Program-made: the position numbers and the translations under genes | The notes under the pieces: model-generated | Database searches by the model: none | What the model was told of the DNA's origin: nothing | Seen by the model: only the letters and a program-made list of their open reading frames with translations | Assembly: GCA_030042855.1 (NCBI GenBank) | Contig: JASHYU010000187.1 | Location: 1 to 10,516, forward strand | Source of the DNA: Thermoplasmata archaeon | GTDB taxonomy: Archaea; Thermoplasmatota; Thermoplasmata; UBA184 | Direction: 5' to 3' | DNA length: 10,516 nucleotides | Shown here: piece after piece, positions 1 to 6,541 of the stretch | Position numbering within the stretch: position 1 is the stretch's first letter | Layout: each line of letters opens with the position of its first letter

Positions 1-788
1 TGCGGTACGGGAGCCGGATCGTCTGGAAGGACGCGAACTTCGAGGTCAACGCCGGGGAATTCGTCGCCCTGATCGGGCCGAACGGCGCCGGGAAGACGAC
101 CCTGTTCCGCATGCTGCTCGGACTCCACTACCAGTCGGCCGGTCAGCTGACCGTCCTCGGCTCCTCGCCCCGCCGGGGGAACTACCGCATCGGCTACGTC
201 CCGCAGCGCCACACGATCGATCAGGACACGCACCTCGAGTGCGACAAGCTGGTGCGTCTCGCCTATCCCGGCGACCGCTGGGGACCCGGGGGACGCTGGC
301 CGCCCCTCCTCTGGGGGCCGCGATTTCGCCTCCGCGCCGAACGGGAGGCCGCGGCCGAGGCGCTGGAGGCGGTCGGCGCGTACGAGCTGGGCGCGAAGCC
401 ACTGGGCTCGCTGTCGGGAGGCGAGCTCCAGCGGGTGTTCCTGGCCGAGGCGCTGGTCGGGAATCCCGAGCTGCTCCTGCTCGACGAGCCGCTCTCCAAC
501 CTCGATCTCCGGCGGAGCCGGGAACTGGTCGAGACGATCCACGGGCTCGTCCAGGCGCGCGGCGTGACCACCCTCCTCGAGGCCCACGACATCAACCCGC
601 TGATCAAGTGCCTCGACAAGGTCATCTACATCGCGAACGGCAAGGTCGCGACCGGGACCCCGGACGAGGTGCTCACCTCGGAGAGCCTCACCGCGCTCTA
701 CGGCGTTCGGGTGGAGGTGCTCCACGACTCGCGCGGCAACCTCGTGATCGTCGGGGGCGAGGATGAGCGCGGCGAGGAGGGCGGATGA
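1..788 (+). CDS. Metal-type ABC transporter ATP-binding protein (5' partial)
   Basis: Cytoplasmic ATPase of an ABC importer, most likely for Zn2+/Mn2+ or another divalent metal. The frame is open from base 3, so the start lies just left of the window; 261 codons are visible and few are likely missing. Visible motifs: Walker A GPNGAGKTT (75-101), Q-loop in YVPQR, signature LSGGELQR (411-434), Walker B LLLLDEP (471-491) with the D-loop SNLD, and the H-loop His in EAHD (585-587). The LSGGELQR signature, the compact size and the tail YGVRVEVLHD resemble the ZnuC/MntB family. Its stop overlaps the permease start as ATGA, so the two are co-translated and surely partners. Metal specificity cannot be read from the ATPase; the binding protein gene is probably upstream, outside the window. 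Confidence 0.93.
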   Translation, partial: RYGSRIVWKDANFEVNAGEFVALIGPNGAGKTTLFRMLLGLHYQSAGQLTVLGSSPRRGNYRIGYVPQRHTIDQDTHLECDKLVRLAYPGDRWGPGGRWPPLLWGPRFRLRAEREAAAEALEAVGAYELGAKPLGSLSGGELQRVFLAEALVGNPELLLLDEPLSNLDLRRSRELVETIHGLVQARGVTTLLEAHDINPLIKCLDKVIYIANGKVATGTPDEVLTSESLTALYGVRVEVLHDSRGNLVIVGGEDERGEEGG

Positions 789-2281
789 GCAACATCGGGT
801 CCGGCGAGCCGTGGAGCTGGAACCCCGTGACGGACCTGCGCACGATGCTCGCCTTCGAGTTCATGCGCAACGCGTTCGAGGCCGGGACGGTGATCGCCAT
901 CGTCGCCGCGATCGTCGGCTACTTCGTCGTGCTGCGCCGGTCCGCGTTCGCGACCCACGCGCTCGGCCACACCGGATTCTCCGGCGCCGCGGCCGCCGTC
1001 CTCGTCGGGGTCCAACCGGTCTACGGCCTGCTGCTGTTCACGATGGTCGCGGGGAGCGGCATGGCCGTCCTCGGCAACCGGGCGTCGAACCGCGACGTGG
1101 AGATCGGGACGGTCCTCGCGTTCGCGCTCGGGCTCGGCCTCCTCTTCCTCAGCCTCTACCAGGGGTACGCCACGGAGGCCTACTCGATCCTCTTCGGGGA
1201 GGTCCTCGGGATCAGCGCGGCCGGAGTGAGCTTCACGTTCTGGGCGGCCCTCGCGGTGCTCGTCGTCGCCGCGATCATCTACCGACCGCTGCTCTTCGCC
1301 TCGCTGGACGAGGACGTGGCCGAGGCGAAGGGGTACCCGATGCTCTTCCTCGGCCTCGCGTTCATGCTGTTGCTCGCCGTGACGATCTCGATCGCGGTCC
1401 AGATCATCGGCGTCCTGCTCATCTTCGCCCTCATGGTCACCCCCGCGGCGATCGCGGTCCGGCTGACGTCGCGGGTCGGGACCGCCGTCGTCTACGCGAT
1501 CCTGATCAGCGTGACCGCGGCCTGGGGGGGCCTCTTCGTCGGGTTCTACGTGAACGCGCCGGTGAGCTTCTTCATCACCGCGATCATCTTCGCGGAGTAC
1601 CTGTTCGTCCGCGGTCTCGGGGTCCTGCGGACCTCCCCCTTCCTGAAGCCGGTGGACGCCTCCGAGCCCGAGGGCGTTCGGTCGCTGCGCAACGCCGCGC
1701 TCACCGCGGCGGTTGCGCAGGTCCTGCTGCTCGCGGGCGCCGTCCTCCTGGTGGAGGGCCTCGTCGCCTCCCCCTCGGCGTCGTGGAACGCGGCCGGACT
1801 CTGGGTCCACGCGCGCCTCGCGATCCTCCTGCTCGTCCCGGGCGTCGCCCTCGCCGCCGCCGCGTACCGGATCTATCTCTCGGGGTTCCGCGCGATGGTC
1901 ACGACGTCCCGCGACTTCTCGCCGGCGGCGTTCCTCGCGCTCACGGGACTGGTCGGCCTCGCCCTCGCCGTGGGGGGGTTGGCCCTGTTCCTCGGCGGCA
2001 TCGACCTCAACGCCACCGGCTACGCCCTCGCCCCGGTCATGATCCTCTTCGGGGCGCCGATGCTCGCGATCGGGCTCCTCCTCGCGGCGGCCGGGGTGTA
2101 CGGCCAAGCCCTGGGCAGCTGGCGCGTCGGGCTCCGATACCGGGACGGCGCCCTACGGTCCGGGGCCATTCTGATGGCGGTACCCGTCGTCGGGAGCGCG
2201 GTCGCCTGGCTCGGCTATCGACGGGCCCTCGCGCGCGGGATGGCCCCCGGTGCGCGGGCCCCGCTCGTCACGTCGAACTGA
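785..2281 (+). CDS. ABC-3 family metal permease with long C-terminal membrane extension
   Basis: Membrane subunit of the metal importer whose ATPase gene it overlaps by 4 bases (ATGA, 785-788). Residues ~30-278 fit the ABC-3 (ZnuB/MntC/TroC) family: a first helix at ~34-50, the conserved segment THALGHTGFSG (57-67), the cytoplasmic coupling region FASLDEDVAEAKG (171-183), and a helix with ALMVTPAAIA (215-224). Family members usually have about 260-290 residues, yet this protein has 498. After a linker (~282-302) come about five more hydrophobic segments (~304-326, 340-361, 380-405, 412-438, 458-478). I do not recognise the extension as a known domain. Third positions are almost all G or C across the full length, so it is a true part of the gene and not a frameshift product. 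Function as a metal permease is secure at family level; substrate is inferred. Confidence 0.92.
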   Translation: MSNIGSGEPWSWNPVTDLRTMLAFEFMRNAFEAGTVIAIVAAIVGYFVVLRRSAFATHALGHTGFSGAAAAVLVGVQPVYGLLLFTMVAGSGMAVLGNRASNRDVEIGTVLAFALGLGLLFLSLYQGYATEAYSILFGEVLGISAAGVSFTFWAALAVLVVAAIIYRPLLFASLDEDVAEAKGYPMLFLGLAFMLLLAVTISIAVQIIGVLLIFALMVTPAAIAVRLTSRVGTAVVYAILISVTAAWGGLFVGFYVNAPVSFFITAIIFAEYLFVRGLGVLRTSPFLKPVDASEPEGVRSLRNAALTAAVAQVLLLAGAVLLVEGLVASPSASWNAAGLWVHARLAILLLVPGVALAAAAYRIYLSGFRAMVTTSRDFSPAAFLALTGLVGLALAVGGLALFLGGIDLNATGYALAPVMILFGAPMLAIGLLLAAAGVYGQALGSWRVGLRYRDGALRSGAILMAVPVVGSAVAWLGYRRALARGMAPGARAPLVTSN

Positions 2282-2378
2282 GTCCCGGCCGCCGAACCGT
2301 CCTACGATCGGCGTCTCGCGGCCGGTCGTTCGACGGCGGGAAGGGCCGGTCGCATCGCGGGGCGATCGTGCGGCGCGT

Positions 2379-2412
2379 CGGACCCGATGGGGTCCGCCGC
2401 CGCCCGCGGCGG
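2379..2412. repeat. Two tandem GC-rich hairpins after the permease gene
   Basis: The 206-base gap 2282-2487 has no supportable gene. It contains CGGACCC-gatg-GGGTCCG (2379-2396, 7 bp), followed directly by CCGCCG-cccg-CGGCGG (2397-2412, 6 bp). They could be a 3' structure of the transporter mRNA. No T-tract follows, so this is not a classical terminator, and short hairpins are frequent by chance at this GC content. Confidence 0.35.
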
Positions 2413-2455
2413 AGACGACGGCGCGGGGTCCACCGCCCGGGCCGGCCCCCGTCAG

Positions 2456-2461
2456 CTTAAG
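2456..2461 (+). promoter_or_regulatory. TATA-like box of the 92-residue protein gene
   Basis: CTTAAG inside the palindrome AGCTTAAGCT (2454-2463) is the only AT-rich patch in this very GC-rich gap. Its centre lies about 29 bases from the ATG at 2488, which predicts a leader of only a few bases. The tRNA-Cys gene has a similar box (TTTAAG) at the same kind of distance. Confidence 0.5.
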
Positions 2462-2487
2462 CTCCCCGGCGGTCCCCGGGGCGATCC

Positions 2488-2766
2488 ATGAGCGAGAACG
2501 GCCCGCGGGAGGGCACCCGGGACCTCCCCGGGCGCGACCGGGACGCGGGTCACCGAGCCGTCGATCCCACGAGCCCCGCCGGTCGGTCGTACGCCGCGAT
2601 GGGGCGGGCCGCGCGTCGGCGACGGGCGGAGCTGCTCGAGCTCGCGCGCACGGGGCTCTCCGCCCGGCGCGTCGCCGAGCTCTACCGGATCGCCCACCCC
2701 CTCGAGCCCGAGGTCACGGCCGACGAGGTCCGTGCCGTGCACCGGCACCGCTCGTCCCTCGAGTGA
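2488..2766 (+). CDS. Small basic hypothetical protein, possible helix-turn-helix
   Basis: I do not recognise the family. The 92-residue product has an Arg/Asp/Gly-rich, probably disordered N-terminus (~1-32), then a basic helix with AARRRRAELLELA and a segment reading GLSARRVAELYRI (~55-67). The spacing of that segment recalls the turn and recognition helix of resolvase- or sigma-type HTH domains. A role in nucleic-acid binding is therefore plausible but unproven. Third codon positions are nearly all G/C, as in neighbouring core genes, which supports real coding. The ATG has no clear Shine-Dalgarno, and a TATA-like box ~29 bases upstream suggests a near-leaderless mRNA. A 7-bp hairpin follows the stop. 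It is separate from the transporter genes (206-base gap) and from the next gene, so context says little about its job. Confidence 0.62.
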   Translation: MSENGPREGTRDLPGRDRDAGHRAVDPTSPAGRSYAAMGRAARRRRAELLELARTGLSARRVAELYRIAHPLEPEVTADEVRAVHRHRSSLE

Positions 2767-2773
2767 CGCTCGA

Positions 2774-2790
2774 CGCCCCGCTCCGGGGCG
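2774..2790 (+). terminator. Hairpin just after the stop of the 92-residue protein gene
   Basis: CGCCCCG-ctc-CGGGGCG gives a perfect 7-bp stem with a 3-base loop, starting 8 bases after the stop codon. There is no U-tract behind it, so it may stabilise the mRNA 3' end rather than terminate transcription. Confidence 0.35.
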
Positions 2791-2814
2791 CTTCCCGTGG
2801 TGGGTCCGGGAGAG

Positions 2815-2820
2815 TATTTG
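2815..2820 (+). promoter_or_regulatory. TATA-like box of the NTF2/SnoaL-like gene
   Basis: TATTTG stands out in GC-rich surroundings. Its centre is 27-28 bases upstream of the GTG at 2845, the same spacing as between the tRNA-Cys box and the tRNA 5' end. This favours a leaderless mRNA that starts at 2845. Confidence 0.5.
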
Positions 2821-2844
2821 ACGGGCCGACCCGTGCCGGTCGTC

Positions 2845-3201
2845 GTGAGCCCGAACAAGAAGCTCGTCGAGACCTACCTCGCCACCCTCGACAAGTCGCA
2901 GCTCGGCCCCCTGCTGGCCGACGATGTCGAGTGGGTCGAATGGGTCGACGGAGTCCCCGCTCTGGGAGCGGTCACCCGGGGCAAAGCCGCGGTCATCGGC
3001 AACTACGGGGACGACGAACTGCGCAGCGACGTCTCGCGACTGACGGAGGAGGGCAACGTGGTGGTGGCGGAGGGCACGGTCCACGTGACCAAGAAGGACG
3101 GACGGACCTTCCACGTTCGATTCTGCGACATCTTCGAGCTGGAGAACGGCCGGATCCGGCGGAAGTCGTCCTTCGGGGCGCTGATCAAGGACCCGGCGTA
3201 G
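2845..3201 (+). CDS. NTF2/SnoaL-like superfamily protein
   Basis: A small cytoplasmic protein of 118 residues with the pattern of the NTF2-like/SnoaL-like cone fold: an N-terminal helix (NKKLVETYLATLD), the loop DDVEWVEW, a glycine/lysine turn before a helix (RGKAAVIGNY), then strands VVAEGTVHV, FHVRFCDIFEL and the common ending ENGRIRR. Family members range from isomerases and cyclases to simple ligand binders, so no reaction can be assigned. The frame stays open upstream with GTG codons at 2797 and 2833. I prefer GTG 2845 because it puts the family's N-terminal helix at the start and lies 27-28 bases after a TATA-like box; starting at 2797 would add 16 residues with no visible structure. 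No Shine-Dalgarno precedes any of the three. Composition is like the core genes. Confidence 0.8.
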   Translation: MSPNKKLVETYLATLDKSQLGPLLADDVEWVEWVDGVPALGAVTRGKAAVIGNYGDDELRSDVSRLTEEGNVVVAEGTVHVTKKDGRTFHVRFCDIFELENGRIRRKSSFGALIKDPA

Positions 3202-3320
3202 CGTCGAACCCTGCTCGACCGGACCGCCCTCGGAGGCCGCCCGCGACGGGCCGACCCGGCGTGCCCCCTTCCGCCGTTTAGCGTCGAGCGACACCAAGTC
3301 GAGGGAGCGAACGGGGCGAA

Positions 3321-3332
3321 GGGTTCGATTCC
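3321..3332 (+). other. T-arm-like 12-mer, possible tRNA or att remnant
   Basis: GGGTTCGATTCC is identical to 12 bases of the tRNA-Cys T arm (6740-6751, opposite strand). No acceptor, D or anticodon arm can be folded around it, and the T stem itself would hold only about three pairs, so it is not a tRNA gene. It lies in the 178-base gap 3202-3379, near where the base composition drops. Confidence 0.3.
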
Positions 3333-3352
3333 TCACGGAGAAGTTGGCCCGA

Positions 3353-3373
3353 CCCTTGCCGAACCAACAAGGG
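3353..3373 (-). terminator. Hairpin after the reductase stop codon
   Basis: CCCTTG and CAAGGG form a 6-bp stem around a 9-base loop, 6 bases beyond the stop codon of the minus-strand reductase gene. No T-tract follows on that strand, so function as a terminator is only a guess. Confidence 0.3.
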
Positions 3374-3379
3374 GGGTGT

Positions 3380-3919
3380 TCAAGCCGAACGGCCCGAGGC
3401 CAGCACTTCGTAACGGCTCTGGACGCGCCCGTCCGGAAACGCTCTCGTCATCAAGTGCTTCAGCTGAACATCTCCCGACAGCGCGCCGAAAAGCGGACGA
3501 CCCTGTCCGATGAGTACCGGAACTCGGCTGAGGGTGATGTACCGGATCAGACCGTCTCGCAGGAATTTCTGAATCGTCACTCCTCCATCGACGTAGGCGT
3601 GGCGGAACCCACGGGCCGAGAGTCGGTCCAAAACTTCTGCCGGCGAGCAGTTCAGTACTTCGCAGATCGCTCCCGCGGGCGGGTGGAGGGCGGACAAAGT
3701 TGAGCTCAAGACAACGACCGGCCGGCTTCCGTAGTGCCAGGGAGGGAGGGAAAGGGCGGTTTCGTAAGTTCTTCGACCGAGAGTCACGCAGTCGATCGAG
3801 GACAGGAAGCTCACCCATCCGGTATCGTCCCCCGCGTACGGAGCGAGGAAGTCGAAGCTTCCATTCTCACGGGCGATGAATCCGTCCAGACTCGCTCCAA
3901 CGAAGACCGATGTCTCCAC
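3380..3919 (-). CDS. RibD C-terminal/DHFR-fold family reductase
   Basis: A 179-residue protein of the RibD_C (dihydrofolate-reductase-fold) group, presumably a cytoplasmic NADPH-dependent reductase of unknown substrate. Visible family features: N-terminal strand and SLDGFIA motif (residues ~9-16), DCVTLGRRTYE (NADPH-side loop and helix), SRPVVVLSS, the glycine-rich HAYVDGGVTIQKFL, and the late segment SRVPVLIGQGRPLF. The frame is open to 4261 upstream, but the residues before GTG 3919 have no family resemblance, so I place the start there (V-E-T-S-V-F-V). A weak CTCTAG ~25 bases upstream could be its TATA box. It is divergent from the first propeller gene. A/T-ending codons are frequent, unlike the outer genes, which hints at acquisition. 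It lacks cues that would make it a true folate DHFR or a riboflavin enzyme. Confidence 0.85.
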   Translation of the reverse strand: METSVFVGASLDGFIARENGSFDFLAPYAGDDTGWVSFLSSIDCVTLGRRTYETALSLPPWHYGSRPVVVLSSTLSALHPPAGAICEVLNCSPAEVLDRLSARGFRHAYVDGGVTIQKFLRDGLIRYITLSRVPVLIGQGRPLFGALSGDVQLKHLMTRAFPDGRVQSRYEVLASGRSA

Positions 3920-3958
3920 GGCGACTTCCGACTTGCACGTCCTAGAGCCGCTAAGAGG

Positions 3959-3991
3959 CCTTCGGAAAGAGTACCTTTCTCTCAACGAAGG
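3959..3991. repeat. Two-part inverted repeat between divergent genes
   Basis: CCTTCG (3959-3964) pairs with CGAAGG (3986-3991), and directly inside it GAAAG (3965-3969) pairs with CTTTC (3975-3979) around the loop AGTAC. A 6-base bulge lies on one side. It sits 40-72 bases upstream of the reductase start and about 107 bases from the propeller start, a natural place for an operator. The rest of 3920-4097 shows a small GGGGCC-ga-GGCCCC hairpin (4067-4080) and no clear TATA box. Confidence 0.35.
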
Positions 3992-4097
3992 TTCTAGTTC
4001 GACTGCTCGCGCCGCTCGATTTGCGCCGTTCCCCGGGTTGATGTAGCCTGAACTCTTCCGCTCGTCGGGGCCGAGGCCCCGGGGGCGAAGAAAGAAC

Positions 4098-5117
4098 ATG
4101 GCGGGTGGTAGCCGGGAGAGACGAACGAGACTTGTGACCGTGTTGGGAATCTCGGTGGCGGTCGGGGCTTTGCTGGTGCTCGCGGTGTTCCCGGCCGCGA
4201 CTTCGGCGGTTCGGTTGGAGCGCCCGGCAGTGCTGGCCTCGGCCGACCCGACGTGCTCCACCGGGGGTTCTCCGAGGAATCCCGGCTATGACCCGGTCAC
4301 GCACGAGATGTACATCCCGAACCAAGGAAACCCGGGGGTGGCGAACATCACGGTGCTCAACGAGACCTGCCATCGAGTCGGGACGATCAAACTGCCCTCG
4401 GGTGCCGAGCCGTTTTCGGCGGCGTTTAATCCTAGGAGCAACGACATGTATGTCACCGACTACGCGCTGAACCAGGTCTACATTATCTCGGGCACGAAGA
4501 TCGTGCAGACGCTCACCGGGTTCGACGGACCGAAGGGAATCACCTATGACCCCTATGGAACCTCGATGGCTATCGTCAACTCAGGTAACGACCAAGTCTA
4601 CGAGGGGATAGATGGAACCACTGCATTCGATGAACTCTTTGCAACGGGCACTGACCCGTACGGGATCGTAGCCGATCCGACGTGCCTCTGCGACATCGTC
4701 ACGAACACCGGCAACGACAACGTGACGATTTACGACGACTACACCGGCTTCTTGTACTCGGAGCCGGTCGGGGTTTCCCCGCGGGGCATTGCCTACGACC
4801 CGGCCTCTGGTCAGACCTACGTGGCCAACAGCGGTGACAACACGATTTCCGTCTTCGTTGACGGCTTCCCAGGACCAACCATGTACGGTTTCGATGATCC
4901 CTACGGTGTGGCTTGGGACCAGTCGACGCTGACCATCTGGGTAACCAACTACGGAAACGGCAAGGTGTACGAGATCGGAGGCCCCGATGGAACCTCGATC
5001 GTGAAGAAGTTAACGACGGCGTCCGATTCGTTCCCACTTGGGCTGGCCTACGACGAATTCAACAACGACATGTACGTCACGGGATTCGACACCAACGTGG
5101 CCTACGTTCTCTCATAG
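4098..5117 (+). CDS. Secreted/membrane-anchored YVTN-type seven-bladed beta-propeller
   Basis: A 339-residue protein with a basic N-terminus (GGSRERRTR), one hydrophobic helix (~13-36) acting as signal peptide or anchor, then seven repeats of about 43 residues beginning near residues 63, 108, 148, 190, 231, 271 and 316. Each follows the pattern small/aromatic-Y/F-D-P...YV-(T/A/P)-N...V-Y/I, the YVTN/YncE-like propeller repeat. Such proteins are extracytoplasmic; known relatives include surface-layer and binding proteins, and no enzyme function can be assigned. Cys 53 and 91 match a pair in the paralogue at 5408-6472, and Cys 196/198 lie in blade 4. The ATG at 4098 is directly followed by the basic signal-like start; no strong Shine-Dalgarno is present. 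The gene converges on its paralogue. GC is lower than in the outer genes, with many A/T third positions. Confidence 0.88.
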   Translation: MAGGSRERRTRLVTVLGISVAVGALLVLAVFPAATSAVRLERPAVLASADPTCSTGGSPRNPGYDPVTHEMYIPNQGNPGVANITVLNETCHRVGTIKLPSGAEPFSAAFNPRSNDMYVTDYALNQVYIISGTKIVQTLTGFDGPKGITYDPYGTSMAIVNSGNDQVYEGIDGTTAFDELFATGTDPYGIVADPTCLCDIVTNTGNDNVTIYDDYTGFLYSEPVGVSPRGIAYDPASGQTYVANSGDNTISVFVDGFPGPTMYGFDDPYGVAWDQSTLTIWVTNYGNGKVYEIGGPDGTSIVKKLTTASDSFPLGLAYDEFNNDMYVTGFDTNVAYVLS

Positions 5118-5163
5118 GGCGCAGGTCAGAGACCCATCGTTTCCTTGGGACCGGTAGCGGCGC

Positions 5164-5210
5164 GGCGGAACACAGGTTCTGCGGCCCTCCGACACCGAAC
5201 CTCTTCCGCC
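5164..5210 (+). terminator. Extended stem-loop after the first propeller gene
   Basis: GGCGGAA (5164-5170) pairs with TTCCGCC (5204-5210), and inside it AGGTTC (5174-5179) pairs with GAACCT (5197-5202). That is 13 bp with a small internal loop and a 17-base terminal loop, 47 bases after the stop codon. A mildly T-containing stretch (CTTGCTTGTC) follows. It may be a 3'-end structure or terminator between convergent genes. The remaining gap 5118-5407 holds no supportable gene. Confidence 0.45.
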
Positions 5211-5275
5211 CTTGCTTGTCGCTCGCTCCCCCGGACGTGTCGAAACAGGACTCCGCCTTCGAGCCAATCGTGCGT

Positions 5276-5291
5276 ACAACGGGCCCTTTGT
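5276..5291. repeat. 16-base palindrome, copy 1
   Basis: ACAACGGGCCCTTTGT is palindromic except for the single position flanking each side of GGGCCC. A second copy lies at 6587-6602. With flanks, the two share 23 of 27 bases in the same orientation (5275-5301 and 6586-6612). This copy is in the convergent gap, and its right half also forms a hairpin with the following ACAAGGGG. Confidence 0.5.
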
Positions 5292-5407
5292 TCTCACAAG
5301 GGGTACGCTTGCCTCGGATAGGTCGCCGTGCGTTGCGCGACAAAAGTAGAATGGGTTCGTGATGCGGGAGACGTTTCTCGGTCGGAGTCTTGGGCACTCC
5401 CGGTATG

Positions 5408-6472
5408 CTACGTTGAGTAGACGTAGACTGTGTTCGTTTCGTCGTTAGTGACGTAGAGGTCGTTCGTCGCGGTGTCGTACGTGCTGCCCTCGATTCCCGG
5501 AACGCTTTGGACCTTCTGCACGATAGATGTGCCGTACAGACCGCCAACGGCCCACAACCCGCCGGATCCCCAATTGGTCACGTAGACCGCCAACTTGGCC
5601 TGGGACCACGTCACCGATGTCGGTTCGTCAAAGCCCGTGATAGTTCCACTGTTACCTGCACCAAGGTTGCACCACCACGTGACGTCGTTCGACCCAAGGT
5701 TGGCAATGTAAACGCAACCCCGTACTGGGTCGAAGGCCATCCCGACCGGTTCGGAGCCCGTAGGAGAGTTTCCCACAGTGACAAGTGGCCCGAACTCGTT
5801 GTTCGCAGGTTCAAACACCGTCACGTTTGCACTGCCGTAGTTCGCCACGAGCAGGTAATTGAGCACAGGATCGTAGGCGATGGCAAAAGGCCCAGAGCCT
5901 GTGGGGAAAGAACCTAAGTTATCGAAGAAGCGGCCAACCTCAGAAACTCCAGAACATATCACGGTGACACCGTCAGCAAGATAATCCGCCACAATCATGC
6001 AGCCGAGGCCCAGAGGTGAACCGGGGTCGAACGCAATCGCCCGGGGACCGGTGAACCCGGCGTGCGTACTCACGATCTTGGTGCCCGAGATCACGTAGAC
6101 TACGTCCAAGGCGTAGTCGGTCACCCACACATAATCAGTCGTCGGGTCGAACGCCGCTGCACTCGGCTCGCTCCCGGGCCCTGTTGAGATCGTCGCCACG
6201 ACCGTACAGGGTGCCTTGATGACGCTGATGTTGCTCGAGTCAGGGTTAGGGACGTAGACGTAGTGGTTCACGGGATCGTAGGCGGGATTGCGATGCGCGT
6301 CGCCAACCGTGCACGACGCGTCCTTCCCCGCTGTTTCGATCGACCAAGCGCTGCGGGCCGTAGCGGCCGTCCAGAATCCGGGGGACACCGCCATCCCCAC
6401 CGCGATCCCCAACGCGACTAACGTGCCCAAGGCCCATCTGGTCCGTCGATCCCCTCTCTTTGATTTCGCCAT
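5408..6472 (-). CDS. Secreted/membrane-anchored YVTN-type seven-bladed beta-propeller (paralogue)
   Basis: A 354-residue paralogue of the protein at 4098-5117, sharing segments such as VTDYAL, ISGTKIV and GTSIV. After a basic start (AKSKRGDRRTR) comes a hydrophobic helix (~13-38), then seven repeats starting near residues 64, 107, 147, 198, 245, 287 and 330. The frame is open to 6631, but the ATG at 6472 is chosen because GGAGG (6484-6480) lies 7 bases before it and the signal helix begins there; upstream residues look random. Six cysteines form plausible pairs: 54/89, 158/173 and 253/268, the last two with equal spacing, which suits an oxidising extracytoplasmic site. The last repeat ends at the C-terminus, so no wall-binding domain is present. 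Ligand and role are unknown. Composition matches the first propeller, not the outer genes. Confidence 0.88.
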   Translation of the reverse strand: MAKSKRGDRRTRWALGTLVALGIAVGMAVSPGFWTAATARSAWSIETAGKDASCTVGDAHRNPAYDPVNHYVYVPNPDSSNISVIKAPCTVVATISTGPGSEPSAAAFDPTTDYVWVTDYALDVVYVISGTKIVSTHAGFTGPRAIAFDPGSPLGLGCMIVADYLADGVTVICSGVSEVGRFFDNLGSFPTGSGPFAIAYDPVLNYLLVANYGSANVTVFEPANNEFGPLVTVGNSPTGSEPVGMAFDPVRGCVYIANLGSNDVTWWCNLGAGNSGTITGFDEPTSVTWSQAKLAVYVTNWGSGGLWAVGGLYGTSIVQKVQSVPGIEGSTYDTATNDLYVTNDETNTVYVYST

Positions 6473-6476
6473 TTCG

Positions 6477-6532
6477 CTCCCTCCAATCCTTCGGTCCGAC
6501 GTCTGATCGACGTCCTTGGGATTGGGAGAGAG
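6477..6532 (-). promoter_or_regulatory. Inverted repeat covering the Shine-Dalgarno of the second propeller gene
   Basis: On the minus strand GGATTGGAGGGAG (6489-6477), which contains the Shine-Dalgarno, is complementary to CTCTCTCCCAATCC (6532-6519) except for one bulged C: 7 bp plus 6 bp. Between them GACGTC-gatca-GACGTC (6514-6498) could form a second hairpin. If all is transcribed, the ribosome site would be hidden. The TATA box at 6542-6548 predicts a start near 6517, which would leave the distal arm out of the RNA, so it may instead act as DNA. Confidence 0.45.
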
Positions 6533-6541
6533 TCCCGCATG

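Noticed and set aside
698..2107. Long minus-strand open frame opposite the permease gene
   Set aside because: An antisense frame kept open by GC-rich third positions. Its product is a low-complexity run of Arg, Glu, Asp and Gly with no domain, whereas the plus strand encodes a clear permease.
763..2460. Second long plus-strand frame overlapping the permease
   Set aside because: Arg/Pro/Gly-rich shadow without motifs; the frame at 785-2281 has the family motifs and membrane helices.
2452..3336. Minus-strand frame across the two small genes
   Set aside because: It spans two independent plus-strand genes and their gap, shows no domain, and fits the shadow pattern of GC-rich DNA.
3280..3350. 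A tRNA gene around the T-loop-like sequence
   Set aside because: The T stem has only about three pairs, and the seven bases after it have no matching 5' acceptor strand. No anticodon arm can be formed.
4098..4206. Tat signal in the propellers (shared R-R-T-R before the hydrophobic helix)
   Set aside because: The residues after the twin arginine do not fit the usual RRxFLK pattern; an ordinary Sec signal or anchor is enough.
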